Source: an uncultured Faecalibacterium sp. (lineage in GTDB: Bacteria; Bacillota; Clostridia; Oscillospirales; Ruminococcaceae). From it: 38,780 nt of DNA. The notes under the pieces were generated by a model, which made no database searches, was not told where the DNA came from, and worked only from the letters and a program-made list of their open reading frames with translations. The position numbers and the translations under genes were made by a program. Each line of letters opens with the position of its first letter. Position 1 is the stretch's first letter. Where the stretch lies: NCBI GenBank assembly GCA_934512105.1, contig CAKSWQ010000019.1, forward strand, positions 1 through 38,780, in the 5' to 3' direction. Positions 1 to 7,329 of the stretch are shown piece after piece.

Positions 1-231
1 GTGTGGTACTGCGGCGGCAAGAACAGCCCCTACATCTGGCTGCGCTGCCCCGGCAACATGAAGAGCTGGGAGTTCTTTGACTGGCTGCTGGAGAACTGCG
101 GCGTTGTGGGCACCCCCGGTGTGGGCTTCGGCGAGTGCGGCGAGGGCTACTTCCGCCTGACCGCCTTCGGCGATGCGGAAAAGACCAAGCTTGCCGCCGA
201 GCGCATCAAGACCGCTATCAAGGCGCTGTAA
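1..231 (+). CDS. dapL: LL-diaminopimelate aminotransferase, C-terminal part
   Basis: Only the last 76 codons are inside the window; the gene begins upstream and the first codon here is not a start. The enzyme is a PLP-dependent class I/II aminotransferase that converts tetrahydrodipicolinate to LL-diaminopimelate in one step of lysine and peptidoglycan precursor synthesis. The fragment carries the family's C-terminal signature: NSPYIWL, then [19 protein letters not shown] and [11 protein letters not shown], the last containing the arginine expected to bind the substrate carboxylate. A strong terminator follows 15 bases after the stop, so it ends its transcription unit. The identification rests on motif recall, but this tail is distinctive among aminotransferases. 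Confidence 0.85.
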   Translation: MWYCGGKNSPYIWLRCPGNMKSWEFFDWLLENCGVVGTPGVGFGECGEGYFRLTAFGDAEKTKLAAERIKTAIKAL

Positions 232-246
232 AACCTATAAAAATTG

Positions 247-284
247 CACCCGTTGTCCGTTTTGGACAGCGGGTGTATTTTTTT
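247..284 (+). terminator. Intrinsic terminator of dapL
   Basis: CACCCGTTGTCC pairs with GGACAGCGGGTG (12 bp with one G-U) around a short TTTT-rich loop, and is followed by seven T residues. Confidence 0.9.
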
Positions 285-294
285 GCGAACCCTC

Positions 295-335
295 TTGACA
301 AACCTGTATCTACTGTATATACTGTACATGTACAG
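295..335 (+). promoter_or_regulatory. Promoter and palindromic operator of the GntR-ABC operon
   Basis: A TTGACA -35 box (295-300) and TATACT -10 box (318-323) are separated by exactly 17 bases. Overlapping the end of the -10 box is the perfect 14-base palindrome CTGTACATGTACAG (322-335). YtrA-type GntR repressors bind palindromes at their own promoters, so this is the likely autoregulatory site; that assignment is inference. A GGAG ribosome site (355-358) precedes the start codon. Confidence 0.8.
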
Positions 336-364
336 AAGAAACACGAACGTCAAAGGAGCAGCCG

Positions 365-736
365 ATGGAACTGTTTATCAACAACAAAAGCGGCGCGCCT
401 ATCTATGACCAGATCTACAACCAGATCAAGCAGCAGATCATCAGCGGGGCTTTGCAGCCGGACGAGGCCATGCCCTCCATCCGGGGGCTGGCACGGGATC
501 TGCGCATCAGCGTCATTACCACCAAGCGCGCCTACGATGAACTGGAAAAAGAGGGCTTTCTTTACGCAGTACCGGCAAAGGGCTTTTTTGTAGCCCCTAA
601 AAATACCGAGCTGCTGCGGGAAGAAAACCTGAAAAAGATTGAAGCGCATCTTACCGAGGCTGTCCGCCTGTCCGCATCCTGCGGGCTGAGCAGGGAAGAA
701 CTGCGGGAGATGCTGGAACTACTGTGGGAGGGCTGA
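365..736 (+). CDS. GntR-family transcriptional regulator, YtrA subfamily
   Basis: This 123-residue protein has an N-terminal winged helix-turn-helix of GntR type (residues about 8-76: PIYDQIYNQIKQQIISG, then SIRGLARDLRISVITTKRAYDELEKEGFL), and only a short C-terminal helical tail instead of a ligand-binding domain. That small size is typical of the YtrA subfamily, whose members repress adjacent ABC transporter genes and often respond to cell-envelope stress. It is the first gene of a four-gene operon and its stop codon lies only two bases before the ATPase start codon. The perfect palindrome in its promoter is the obvious target. The effector is unknown. Confidence 0.9.
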   Translation: MELFINNKSGAPIYDQIYNQIKQQIISGALQPDEAMPSIRGLARDLRISVITTKRAYDELEKEGFLYAVPAKGFFVAPKNTELLREENLKKIEAHLTEAVRLSASCGLSREELREMLELLWEG

Positions 737-738
737 AT

Positions 739-1584
739 ATGAATGCACTGGAACTGCGAGGGCTTACAAAGCACTATAAGGACTTTACCCTTGGGCCGCT
801 GGATCTGACCTTGCCCGGCGGCACCATCTGCGGCCTGATCGGTGAAAACGGAGCAGGCAAGAGCACCACCATCCGGCTGATCTTAGACATGGTGCAGCGG
901 GACGGCGGCACCGTGACCATCCTTGGCAGGGACAGCCGCACCGCTTCCGTCCGCACCAAGGAGGAGATCGGCGTGGTGCTGGGCAGCGAGGGCATCCCCC
1001 TGTGCCTGAACGCGGTGCAGGCGGGCAAGGTGATGGCGGGCATCTACCACAACTGGGACGCTGCCGCCTATGCGGAACTGTGCCAAAAATTCGGCCTGCC
1101 GGACAAAAAGCAGTACAAGGACTACTCCACCGGCATGAAGATGAAGCTGTGCATCGCCGTGGCGCTGGCGCACCACCCGAAGCTGCTGTTGTTGGACGAA
1201 GCCACCAACGGGCTGGACCCGGTGGTGCGGGACGAGGTGACCGACCTGCTGCTGGACTTTGCCCGGGACGAAAACCACTCCATCCTCATCTCCTCCCACA
1301 TCGTCAGCGACTTGGAAAAGCTGTGCGACACCATCGCCTTCCTGCACAAGGGCAGACTGCTGCTCTGTGAGGAAAAGGACGCCCTGCGGGAGGAATACGC
1401 CCTGTGGCATGGTACGGCGGCGCAGCTGGCGGTACTGGATGCACAGGTGTACGGCAAGCGGGTCACCCCTTACGGAGCCGAGGCACTTGTGCGCCGGGAT
1501 GCAATGCCCGCCGGGACAGAGCTTGCCCCGGTAAGCATCGAGGAACTGTTTGTGCTGATGGTGAAAGGGGAGAACGTGCAATGA
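739..1584 (+). CDS. ABC transporter ATP-binding protein
   Basis: This 281-residue ATPase has a Walker A motif GENGAGKST, a signature-like segment KDYSTGMKMKL, a Walker B LLLLDEATNGLD and the H-loop SSH. I chose the ATG at 739 because GGGAGGG lies six bases upstream and the protein then begins directly with the conserved strand ALELRGLTKHYK; an in-frame GTG at 724 is less well placed. It follows the GntR gene almost directly and overlaps the permease start by ATGA, so translation is probably coupled. The family (bacitracin/YtrB-like exporters) uses ATP to drive an ABC-2 type permease. The substrate cannot be told from sequence; envelope-active peptides are a common theme for this arrangement. 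Confidence 0.9.
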   Translation: MNALELRGLTKHYKDFTLGPLDLTLPGGTICGLIGENGAGKSTTIRLILDMVQRDGGTVTILGRDSRTASVRTKEEIGVVLGSEGIPLCLNAVQAGKVMAGIYHNWDAAAYAELCQKFGLPDKKQYKDYSTGMKMKLCIAVALAHHPKLLLLDEATNGLDPVVRDEVTDLLLDFARDENHSILISSHIVSDLEKLCDTIAFLHKGRLLLCEEKDALREEYALWHGTAAQLAVLDAQVYGKRVTPYGAEALVRRDAMPAGTELAPVSIEELFVLMVKGENVQ

Positions 1585-2222
1585 AAGGTCTGCTGTTAAA
1601 GGATGCCTATCAGATGTGGAGCTATACCAGATGGATCATTCTGGTGTCGGTGGCTATGATGCTGATGGGAACGTTTTTTATGAAGGAAGGCTCTAATTTC
1701 TTTATGCTGTACGGCGGGCTTTTGCTGGGGATATTGCCCATGACGCTGTTGGCTTACGACCAGAACGGCCGGTTCAGCGCTTACAGCGCCGCCTTGCCGG
1801 TGACAAAAGAGCAGCTGGTGGGCGGCAAATACCTCATCGGCCTGTGCGGTATGGTACTGGCGGAACTGCTGAGCATGGCAGCGCTGGCAGCAGCACAGCT
1901 GCTCTGGGGCACGGTGACGGTGCAGATCACCGTGGCGACCCTGCTTCAGGTGGCCATGCTGACTTTGCTGGGCAACATCATCCTGCTGCCGCTGACCTAC
2001 CGCTTTGGCTACGAGAAGGCAAGGTATGTGTATTACCTGAGCATCGGTCTGCTTGCCAGCTTTATGGGCTATTTCGTCTCTTCGGGAGACAATGCTTTAA
2101 ACAGCATCCTGCCCGCCCATGGCTCGCTGCTGGTGCTGGTGGTCGTGCTGGCAGCAGTGCTGGCGCTGTATGCCCTCTCGTGGCGGCTGTCCGTTGCATG
2201 GTACGGAAAGGCAGAGCAGTAA
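1581..2222 (+). CDS. ABC-2 type transporter permease
   Basis: This 213-residue protein has about six hydrophobic segments, beginning with a short cytoplasmic lead (MKGLLLKDAYQMWSYTRW), as is common for ABC-2 permeases that start with a KGLLLKD motif. The ATG at 1581 overlaps the ATPase stop in an ATGA arrangement. The middle contains a cytoplasmic loop DQNGRFSAYSAALPVTKEQ, a conserved feature of this permease family (ABC2_membrane_5-like). It should form the membrane half of the transporter with the preceding ATPase. A longer open frame extends upstream inside the ATPase gene but is an alternative frame, not an extension. Confidence 0.85.
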   Translation: MKGLLLKDAYQMWSYTRWIILVSVAMMLMGTFFMKEGSNFFMLYGGLLLGILPMTLLAYDQNGRFSAYSAALPVTKEQLVGGKYLIGLCGMVLAELLSMAALAAAQLLWGTVTVQITVATLLQVAMLTLLGNIILLPLTYRFGYEKARYVYYLSIGLLASFMGYFVSSGDNALNSILPAHGSLLVLVVVLAAVLALYALSWRLSVAWYGKAEQ

Positions 2223-2223
2223 G

Positions 2224-2388
2224 ATGAAGAAAAGTCAGGTTGCAGGCATTCTGTTCGGTGTTGCCATGGGCGTTTTGTTCAGTATGTCGCTGGGGACGGT
2301 GGGTTTTGCGCTGGGCGCCAGTTTTGTCGGTCTGGCCATGGTGATGTTCCAAGGGCTGGATGACCCGCAGAATAAAGATAAAAATTAA
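2224..2388 (+). CDS. Small membrane protein of the ABC operon
   Basis: This 54-residue protein starts one base after the permease stop codon and has two hydrophobic stretches (about residues 6-22 and 25-41) followed by a charged tail ending QNKDKN. No family is recognised with certainty. The tight spacing and the shared terminator show that it belongs to the GntR-ABC operon, where small two-helix proteins are sometimes found as accessory subunits. Function is not claimed. Confidence 0.65.
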   Translation: MKKSQVAGILFGVAMGVLFSMSLGTVGFALGASFVGLAMVMFQGLDDPQNKDKN

Positions 2389-2393
2389 TAAAA

Positions 2394-2460
2394 AAGCAAG
2401 TGCACCACATCTTTATCAGAAGCGTTGGCTTTTGACAGAGGTGGTGCACTTGCTTTTTGT
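2394..2460. terminator. Bidirectional terminator between convergent units
   Basis: AAGCAAGTGCACCAC (2394-2408) pairs perfectly with GTGGTGCACTTGCTT (2441-2455); T-runs follow on both strands. The 32-base loop is long, but the 15-bp stem is perfect. It serves the ABC operon on the plus strand and the SGNH hydrolase gene on the minus strand. Confidence 0.8.
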
Positions 2461-2463
2461 TTT

Positions 2464-3480
2464 TTATTCTGCGCTGTAAGCGCTGCCCATGATCCACGGA
2501 TTATCTGCGGAATATTTCGCGTGGTTGCGCAGGTAGGTGACCCATGCACCGTAGCCGTTGCCGGCCGAAAGATGCACGCCGTCCGGTGCGGCGATCATTT
2601 CCTTCAGGTTGCCCTCGCCGTCAGCCAGCGCCTCCCACAGGTCCAGATAAACGCAGCCCTTGCTGGCGGCCAGCTGTGCCAGCTGCTCATTGACACCGCG
2701 CAGCACATCCGAGGCAAGACCCGGCTTCTTTTCCGCTGCCGCAGGCCGTACCGGCGGGATGGACTGTACATAAATAATGCAGTCATCCCCCAGCGTCTGG
2801 CGCAGCTCGTCCAGCATCTGGCCGTAGTAGGCCAGAAAACGGTCGGCGGCACCCAAGGTGGTCAGGGTATTGGTACCCAGCAGGATATACAGCTTTTTGG
2901 GCTGCGCCGCAGCCAGCACATCCAGTGCCACCTCCTGCCCGCGGGTGGGGCTCTTGACGGCGGCACGGTTGGCGATGGCGTCCGGCCCCACACCCGTATA
3001 GCCGCAGATGAGCGCGCCGCTCAGATTGATCTGATAATCCGAGAAGCCCACCGTCAGGCTGTCGCCCAGAAAGGCGGCGTCCGAAAAATAGCTCAGGTCT
3101 ACCTGACCGCAGGTCGGCTGCCGGATGACGCTGGCGTCATACGCTTTAATAGTATAGGCACCGTCGGTCTGCCGGGCAGGGCCGAAGTTCTCCAGCTGCA
3201 CCGCCTGCGCCGTGCCGCTGCTATCGGCTGTACCCTCGCTGCCGCTGCCGGAAGCCGCCTCGCCCTGCATGGGCAGCGGTGCCAGAATGTTCTGTGCAAT
3301 GCCGCCTGCGCCGGTCTGCGGGGTACTGTCCTCTTCAGCGCTCCCTTTTTCCAAGATGGCGGTCACCGCATAGGCGACCAGCAGGATGGCCACAATGACC
3401 CCTGCCAGCCGCAGCTTGCCGCCGATGCCCCCGCGGGAGTGCCGCCGGGGTGCCGAATGATACTCGTGTGAAATGCCCAT
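2464..3480 (-). CDS. Membrane-anchored SGNH/GDSL-type hydrolase
   Basis: This 338-residue protein has a basic N-terminal tail, one membrane segment (about residues 24-44), and a low-complexity Ser/Gly/Ala linker (about 45-95), followed by an extracytoplasmic SGNH-hydrolase domain. Block I is FLGDSLTVGF with Ser141 as nucleophile; LLGTNTL matches the block III position and DGVH (about 300-303) the catalytic Asp-His of block V. Family members are esterases or acyl-hydrolases, in Firmicutes often acting on cell-wall glycans. I chose the ATG at 3480 because it gives a normal membrane anchor; the open frame continues upstream to 3795 but that part covers promoters. The ribosome site is weak. It is divergent from the phosphofructokinase genes. 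Confidence 0.8.
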   Translation of the reverse strand: MGISHEYHSAPRRHSRGGIGGKLRLAGVIVAILLVAYAVTAILEKGSAEEDSTPQTGAGGIAQNILAPLPMQGEAASGSGSEGTADSSGTAQAVQLENFGPARQTDGAYTIKAYDASVIRQPTCGQVDLSYFSDAAFLGDSLTVGFSDYQINLSGALICGYTGVGPDAIANRAAVKSPTRGQEVALDVLAAAQPKKLYILLGTNTLTTLGAADRFLAYYGQMLDELRQTLGDDCIIYVQSIPPVRPAAAEKKPGLASDVLRGVNEQLAQLAASKGCVYLDLWEALADGEGNLKEMIAAPDGVHLSAGNGYGAWVTYLRNHAKYSADNPWIMGSAYSAE

Positions 3481-3553
3481 AATCTCTGTCCAGCTTTCTG
3501 CATTTATCCCAACAGGCAGGTACTTCTGCCCGGTAATTTTGAAGTGCGCACCT

Positions 3554-3622
3554 ATTTTATCATATTTTTTTTGCCTGTGCAACCAATTGGGTCTTGCATA
3601 CAACAGGCAAAACGGGTACAAT
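3554..3622. promoter_or_regulatory. Divergent promoters for the SGNH hydrolase and pfk genes, with inverted repeat
   Basis: Minus strand: TTGCAC (3577-3582) and TAAAAT (3554-3559) with 17-base spacing. Plus strand: TTGCAT (3594-3599) and TACAAT (3617-3622), also 17 bases. The inverted repeat TTGCCTGT (3571-3578) / ACAGGCAA (3603-3610) spans both -35 regions and is a candidate operator. The plus promoter leaves an untranslated leader of roughly 195 bases before pfk; I see only a small hairpin (ACACAA/TTGTGT near 3662-3688) in it. No gene is seen between 3481 and 3824. Confidence 0.7.
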
Positions 3623-3824
3623 AGGATTGCAGCATATTTTGCACATTTTACAAAAAGCAAATACACAAGCTGCAAATATTTTTGTGTCAGTTGCGGCAGG
3701 CGGCTGTTTTGCCGTCCCGGTCCGTTGGCAGTGCAGGGCCGACAGACCATTTTACCGGACGGTGCGGAAAGCCGTTTGCCCGGCAGCAGACACATTTTAT
3801 TTAAATGATCTGAAGGAGGTTTCC

Positions 3825-5048
3825 ATGGCCAAGAATATTATCATTGGTCAGAGCGGCGGCCCTACCGCCGTGATCAACTCCAGCCTTGCGGGCGTGTACA
3901 AAGCTGCCCGCAGTCTGGGTGCAGACAAGGTGTACGGTATGAAATACGGCATCGAGGGTCTGCTCAAGGAAGAGTTGCTGGAGCTCAACATCCTGCTGGA
4001 CGACCGCATGAGCATCGAACTGCTCAAACGCACTCCGTCCAGCTATCTGGGCAGCTGCCGCTTCAAGCTGCCCGACCCGGACACCGACGCCACTCCGTTC
4101 GTCAAGCTGTTCACCCTGTTTGACAAGTACGACATCTGTGCTGTGTTCTACATCGGCGGCAACGACTCGATGGATACCATCGCAAAGCTGTCCCGCTACG
4201 GGCAGCGTGTGGGCAGCAGTGTGCGGTTTATCGGTGTGCCTAAGACCATCGACAACGACCTGTGCCTTACCGACCACACCCCGGGCTACGGTTCTGCCGC
4301 AAAGTACATTGCTACCATCTTAAAGGAAGTCATCCGCGACTCCTCGGTGTACAACATCCGCAGCGTGACGGTGGCCGAGATCATGGGCCGCCACGCAGGC
4401 TGGCTGGCCGGTGCGGCCTGTCTGGCCGGCGGCGAGGACTGCGAAGGCCCCGACCTGATCCTGCTGCCGGAAGTGCCCTTTGATCAGGACAAGTTCCTTG
4501 CCCGGGTGGACGAGTTGCAGCGGGTGAAGTCCAATGTTATCATCGCAGCCAGCGAGGGCGTAAAGACCGCAGACGGCACCTACCTGTGCGATCTGGTGTC
4601 CACCGCCGGCCAGCTGGACGCTTTTGGCCACAAGGCCATCCTCAGCGGCACCAGCCGTTACCTTTCCGAGCTCATCCACGACAAGCTGCAGTGCAAGAGC
4701 CGCGCCATCGAGTTCTCCACCCTGCAGCGCTGCGCCAGCCATCTGGCCAGCCGCACGGATGTGAACGAGGCCTACGCCGTTGGCGGTGCTGCCGCCGCTG
4801 CTGCCTTTGCAGGCGAGAGCGGCCGTATGATCGCCCTCAAGCGGGTCTCCAACTACCCGTACCAGTGCATCACCGAGTCTGTGGATGTGCAGCAGGTGGC
4901 AAATCTGGAAAAGAAGGTCCCGCTGGAATGGATCACTCCGGACGGGATGCAGGTGACCGAAGCCTTTGAGGAGTACGCCCGCCCGCTGATCCTGGACGAG
5001 GTGACCCCCGTGTATGTGAACGGTACCCCCCGCCACATCCGTCTGTGA
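3825..5048 (+). CDS. Phosphofructokinase, PPi-type (first paralog)
   Basis: This 407-residue enzyme phosphorylates fructose 6-phosphate in glycolysis. The nucleotide/phosphate loop reads GQSGGPT (residues 8-14). The diagnostic sites are GGNDS (111-115), with Asp114 where ATP-dependent enzymes have Gly, and PKTIDND (139-145), with Lys140 in place of Gly; both substitutions mark pyrophosphate-dependent enzymes. MGRHAGWLAG and the long insert relative to the 320-residue ATP enzymes also fit the PPi group. The start at 3825 has a strong GGAGG site; the open frame extends upstream into the leader. A closely similar paralog follows 84 bases downstream. Phosphoryl donor choice is inferred from residues, not tested. 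Confidence 0.88.
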   Translation: MAKNIIIGQSGGPTAVINSSLAGVYKAARSLGADKVYGMKYGIEGLLKEELLELNILLDDRMSIELLKRTPSSYLGSCRFKLPDPDTDATPFVKLFTLFDKYDICAVFYIGGNDSMDTIAKLSRYGQRVGSSVRFIGVPKTIDNDLCLTDHTPGYGSAAKYIATILKEVIRDSSVYNIRSVTVAEIMGRHAGWLAGAACLAGGEDCEGPDLILLPEVPFDQDKFLARVDELQRVKSNVIIAASEGVKTADGTYLCDLVSTAGQLDAFGHKAILSGTSRYLSELIHDKLQCKSRAIEFSTLQRCASHLASRTDVNEAYAVGGAAAAAAFAGESGRMIALKRVSNYPYQCITESVDVQQVANLEKKVPLEWITPDGMQVTEAFEEYARPLILDEVTPVYVNGTPRHIRL

Positions 5049-5075
5049 TCCGCCTTTCCCTTCCGCGTCTGTTTT

Positions 5076-5095
5076 CGTGCAACTGCACGTTTTTA
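5076..5095 (+). terminator. Small hairpin with T-run between the two pfk genes
   Basis: CGTGC-AACT-GCACG followed by TTTTTAT. Only 5 bp of stem, so probably a partial terminator that lowers expression of the second pfk gene relative to the first. No separate promoter for the second gene is obvious in the 84-base gap. Confidence 0.5.
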
Positions 5096-5132
5096 TAGCC
5101 GAAACAGAAAAAACAAAAAAGGAGAAATCATC

Positions 5133-6365
5133 ATGGGAAAAAATGCAATTGTCGGTCAGTCCGGCGGCCCCACCTCTGTCATCAATGCCAGTCTGGCGGG
5201 TGTCTTTGAAAGCTGCAAGAACCGCGGCGCAGACGTCGTGTACGGTATGTGCAACGGCGTTGCCGGTCTGCTGGAGGAGCGGGTGGTGGATCTTTCCACC
5301 CTGCTGACCGATGACTTGGACATCGAGCTGCTCAAGCGTACGCCGTCCAGCTTTCTGGGCAGCTGCCGCTATAAGCTGCCCGACTGGCGGGATGACGAGG
5401 CAGTGTACAAAAAGCTGTTCGCTATTCTGGAAAAGCTGAACATCGGCTATTTCTTCTACATCGGCGGCAACGACTCCATGGACACCATCGGCAAGCTGGC
5501 CGACTACGGCGACCGCATCGGCAGCGACATCCGCTTTATGGGCGTGCCCAAGACCATCGACAACGACCTGATGGTTACCGACCACACCCCCGGCTACGGC
5601 TCTGCCGCCAAGTACATCGGCGTTGTGATGAAGGAGATCATCCGCGACGCCACCGTGTACGGCACCAAGTACGTTACCGTGGTAGAGATCATGGGCCGCA
5701 ACGCCGGCTGGCTGACCGCCGCCGCCGCACTGGCTAAGAGCGATGATTGCGAGGGCGTGGACATGATCTGCCTGCCCGAGGTTCCCTTCAATGTGGAGCG
5801 CTTTGTGGAAAAGGTGCGTGTGATGCAGGAAAAGAAGCCCAGCATCGTCATTGCCGTGTCCGAGGGCGTTAAGCTGGAGGACGGCCGCTATGTCTGCGAG
5901 CTGGCTGATGACGTGCACGCAGTGGACGCTTTCGGCCACAAGGCACTGACCGGTACCGCACGGTACCTGGCCAACGTGGTGGCGCGCAATCTGGACACCA
6001 AGACCCGCTGCATCGAGCTTTCCACCCTGCAGCGCTGCGCCGGTCACCTGACCAGCCGCACCGACATCACCGAGGCCTATCAGGTGGGCGGCGCCGCCGC
6101 CAAGGCAGCCTTTGAGGGTGTTACCGGCCAGATGGTTGCCCTGAAGCGCATCTCCAACAACCCCTACCAGTGCACCACCGAGCTGCATCCCATCAGCGAG
6201 GTTGCCAACCTGGAAAAGAAGGTCCCCCTGAGCTGGATGAACAACAACCACACCCAGATGACCGAGGACTTCCTGGACTACGCCCGTCCGCTGATCCAGG
6301 CCGAGCTGACCCCGCTGTACATCGCCGGTCTGCCGCACCATATCTACATGAAGAACCAGAAGTGA
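5133..6365 (+). CDS. Phosphofructokinase, PPi-type (second paralog)
   Basis: This 410-residue protein is colinear with the preceding enzyme: GQSGGPT at 8-14, GGNDS at 111-115, PKTIDND at 139-145 and MGRNAGWL, with the same PPi-type substitutions (Asp114, Lys140). By eye about two thirds of residues match the first paralog, so the pair arose by tandem duplication, but both keep all catalytic motifs. GGAG lies eight bases before the ATG. In other bacteria with duplicated PFKs one copy may prefer a different donor, or sedoheptulose 7-phosphate; nothing in the sequence decides this here. A strong terminator follows. Confidence 0.88.
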   Translation: MGKNAIVGQSGGPTSVINASLAGVFESCKNRGADVVYGMCNGVAGLLEERVVDLSTLLTDDLDIELLKRTPSSFLGSCRYKLPDWRDDEAVYKKLFAILEKLNIGYFFYIGGNDSMDTIGKLADYGDRIGSDIRFMGVPKTIDNDLMVTDHTPGYGSAAKYIGVVMKEIIRDATVYGTKYVTVVEIMGRNAGWLTAAAALAKSDDCEGVDMICLPEVPFNVERFVEKVRVMQEKKPSIVIAVSEGVKLEDGRYVCELADDVHAVDAFGHKALTGTARYLANVVARNLDTKTRCIELSTLQRCAGHLTSRTDITEAYQVGGAAAKAAFEGVTGQMVALKRISNNPYQCTTELHPISEVANLEKKVPLSWMNNNHTQMTEDFLDYARPLIQAELTPLYIAGLPHHIYMKNQK

Positions 6366-6391
6366 TCTTCTCCTGATTTTTTGTCAGGCTG

Positions 6392-6443
6392 AAAAGCCCT
6401 CCCGCCCGGACGCTGTAAAGCGTACCCGGATGGGAGGGCTTTT
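6392..6443 (+). terminator. Intrinsic terminator of the pfk operon
   Basis: AAAAGCCCTCCC (6392-6403) pairs with GGGAGGGCTTTT (6432-6443), with an additional inner CCGG-type stem. The AAAA/TTTT ends make it usable on both strands. Confidence 0.88.
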
Positions 6444-6485
6444 GTGATTGTTGTATATATTTTTGCCCTCAGCCCAAATTATGGG

Positions 6486-6514
6486 TTGACAAATCGCGTT
6501 TTCAGTGGTAACAT
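6486..6514 (+). promoter_or_regulatory. Promoter of tRNA-Tyr
   Basis: TTGACA (6486-6491), 17 bases, TAACAT (6509-6514). The tRNA begins 36 bases after the -10 box. Confidence 0.75.
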
Positions 6515-6549
6515 ATATAGGCAGTCCACGCGACTGCAAAAAAGAATAT

Positions 6550-6634
6550 GGGCGTGTTCCCGAGTGGCCAATGGGGACAGACTGTAAATCTGCTGCTTTC
6601 AGCTTCGGTGGTTCGAATCCACCCGCGCCCACCA
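6550..6634 (+). tRNA. tRNA-Tyr (anticodon GTA)
   Basis: An 85-base tRNA with encoded CCA. The acceptor stem is GGGCGTG (6550-6556) with CGCGCCC (6624-6630) and one G-U pair; the anticodon loop CTGTAAA (6582-6588) carries GTA at 6584-6586; the long variable arm identifies it as class II, which with GTA means tyrosine; the T arm is GGTGGTTCGAATCCACC. The first anticodon-stem pair appears to be A-C, a mismatch. It has its own promoter and terminator and lies next to mobile-element debris, but I found no duplicated 3' end that would show an attachment site. Confidence 0.95.
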
Positions 6635-6640
6635 AACAAG

Positions 6641-6684
6641 AAAAATCCGAACCTGTTTCCGATTGGAGAAGGGTTCGGATTTTT
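6641..6684 (+). terminator. Terminator of tRNA-Tyr
   Basis: AAAAATCCGAACC (6641-6653) and GGTTCGGATTTTT (6672-6684) form a perfect 13-bp stem with a terminal T-run, six bases after the CCA end. Confidence 0.9.
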
Positions 6685-6786
6685 CGTTTTCTTCGGGTAC
6701 AACAACGAAGGCTCCCGTGGACGGCGCAAAACTCCGATACCTTGTCATAGACCGTAAGCCACTAACAAGATTTGGAGGATGCGATT

Positions 6787-7038
6787 ATGAAGTACGATGA
6801 AAGAGCCTGCAAATTTAACATGGATACCGGGTGTGTGGAACTGCTGCTCCGGGATGGGAGAAAAATCTCCATCGACTGCACCGGGATTGAAGACGCGCTG
6901 GATGTGACCATGGCGCAGCAGACCGAGCTGGATTACCTCATCTACAACGACCCGCTGAGCTATGCGGATTTGATTCTAAACGGTGACCCGGAGGAATATT
7001 TGAAGAATGTGGCCGGGAGCCATGGGCTAGAAGATTAA
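6787..7038 (+). CDS. Small DUF6061-like protein from a mobile element
   Basis: This 83-residue soluble protein begins MKYDERACKFNMDTGCVE and continues with LLLRDGRKISIDCTG and ELDYLIYNDPLSYADLILNG, a pattern I associate with the DUF6061 family, which is common on integrative elements of gut Clostridia. The ATG at 6787 follows GGAGG by eight bases; an in-frame TTG at 6772 precedes the ribosome site and is rejected. Function is unknown. It lies directly before remnants of a MobV relaxase on the opposite strand, supporting a mobile-element origin. The family name is from memory and should be checked. Confidence 0.65.
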   Translation: MKYDERACKFNMDTGCVELLLRDGRKISIDCTGIEDALDVTMAQQTELDYLIYNDPLSYADLILNGDPEEYLKNVAGSHGLED

Positions 7039-7100
7039 GGACAAAAAATAAGAGGTGTGCCCAGCTGGACACACCTCAGTGAGATACATCTATATAAGAC

Positions 7101-7138
7101 AGGGCGTTCCCTTTTCCGGGAGCGTCCTGCTGTTTTTA
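7101..7138 (+). terminator. Terminator after the DUF6061-like gene
   Basis: AGGGCGTTCCC and GGGAGCGTCCT form an 11-bp stem with two G-U pairs, followed by GCTGTTTTTAT. A further hairpin GAGGTGTG/CACACCTC at 7052-7077 lacks a T-run. Confidence 0.65.
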
Positions 7139-7312
7139 TGCGGCAATAGGCAAGGCTTGTAGTGCTTCCTGCTCTTTCAGCCATTCTTCGTATTCACGCT
7201 GGCCTTCCTCGCTGTTGAAAAACTCAACCATGGAGGGATAAAAGCAGCGTGCAAGGGTTTTGATCGCTTCATCCGGGTAACCGGATTTGTTTGACTTCTT
7301 CTTTTTGTTCAA
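7136..7312 (-). CDS. Small basic hypothetical protein of the mobile-element remnant
   Basis: A 58-residue protein starting with the TTG at 7312, chosen because GGAGG lies seven bases upstream; it then begins MNKKKKSNKSGYPDE. An upstream TTG at 7333 would add seven residues. The sequence has a basic head and an acidic helical part (NSEEGQREYEEWLKEQ). No family is recognised. It immediately follows the relaxase tail on the same strand, as small accessory ORFs do in mobilizable elements. Confidence 0.55.
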   Translation of the reverse strand: MNKKKKSNKSGYPDEAIKTLARCFYPSMVEFFNSEEGQREYEEWLKEQEALQALPIAA

Positions 7313-7329
7313 ATGGTATCCTCCGAAAA

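Noticed and set aside
4320..6341. Long open frame of 673 codons on the minus strand
   Set aside because: It lies antisense to both phosphofructokinase genes, which carry clear motifs. High GC third positions leave the opposite strand open; the predicted protein is a His/Val/Gly-rich low-information sequence.
6550..7038. tRNA-Tyr as the attachment site of an integrated element
   Set aside because: Mobile-element debris is next to the tRNA, but no repeat of the tRNA 3' end and no integrase gene were found in the window.
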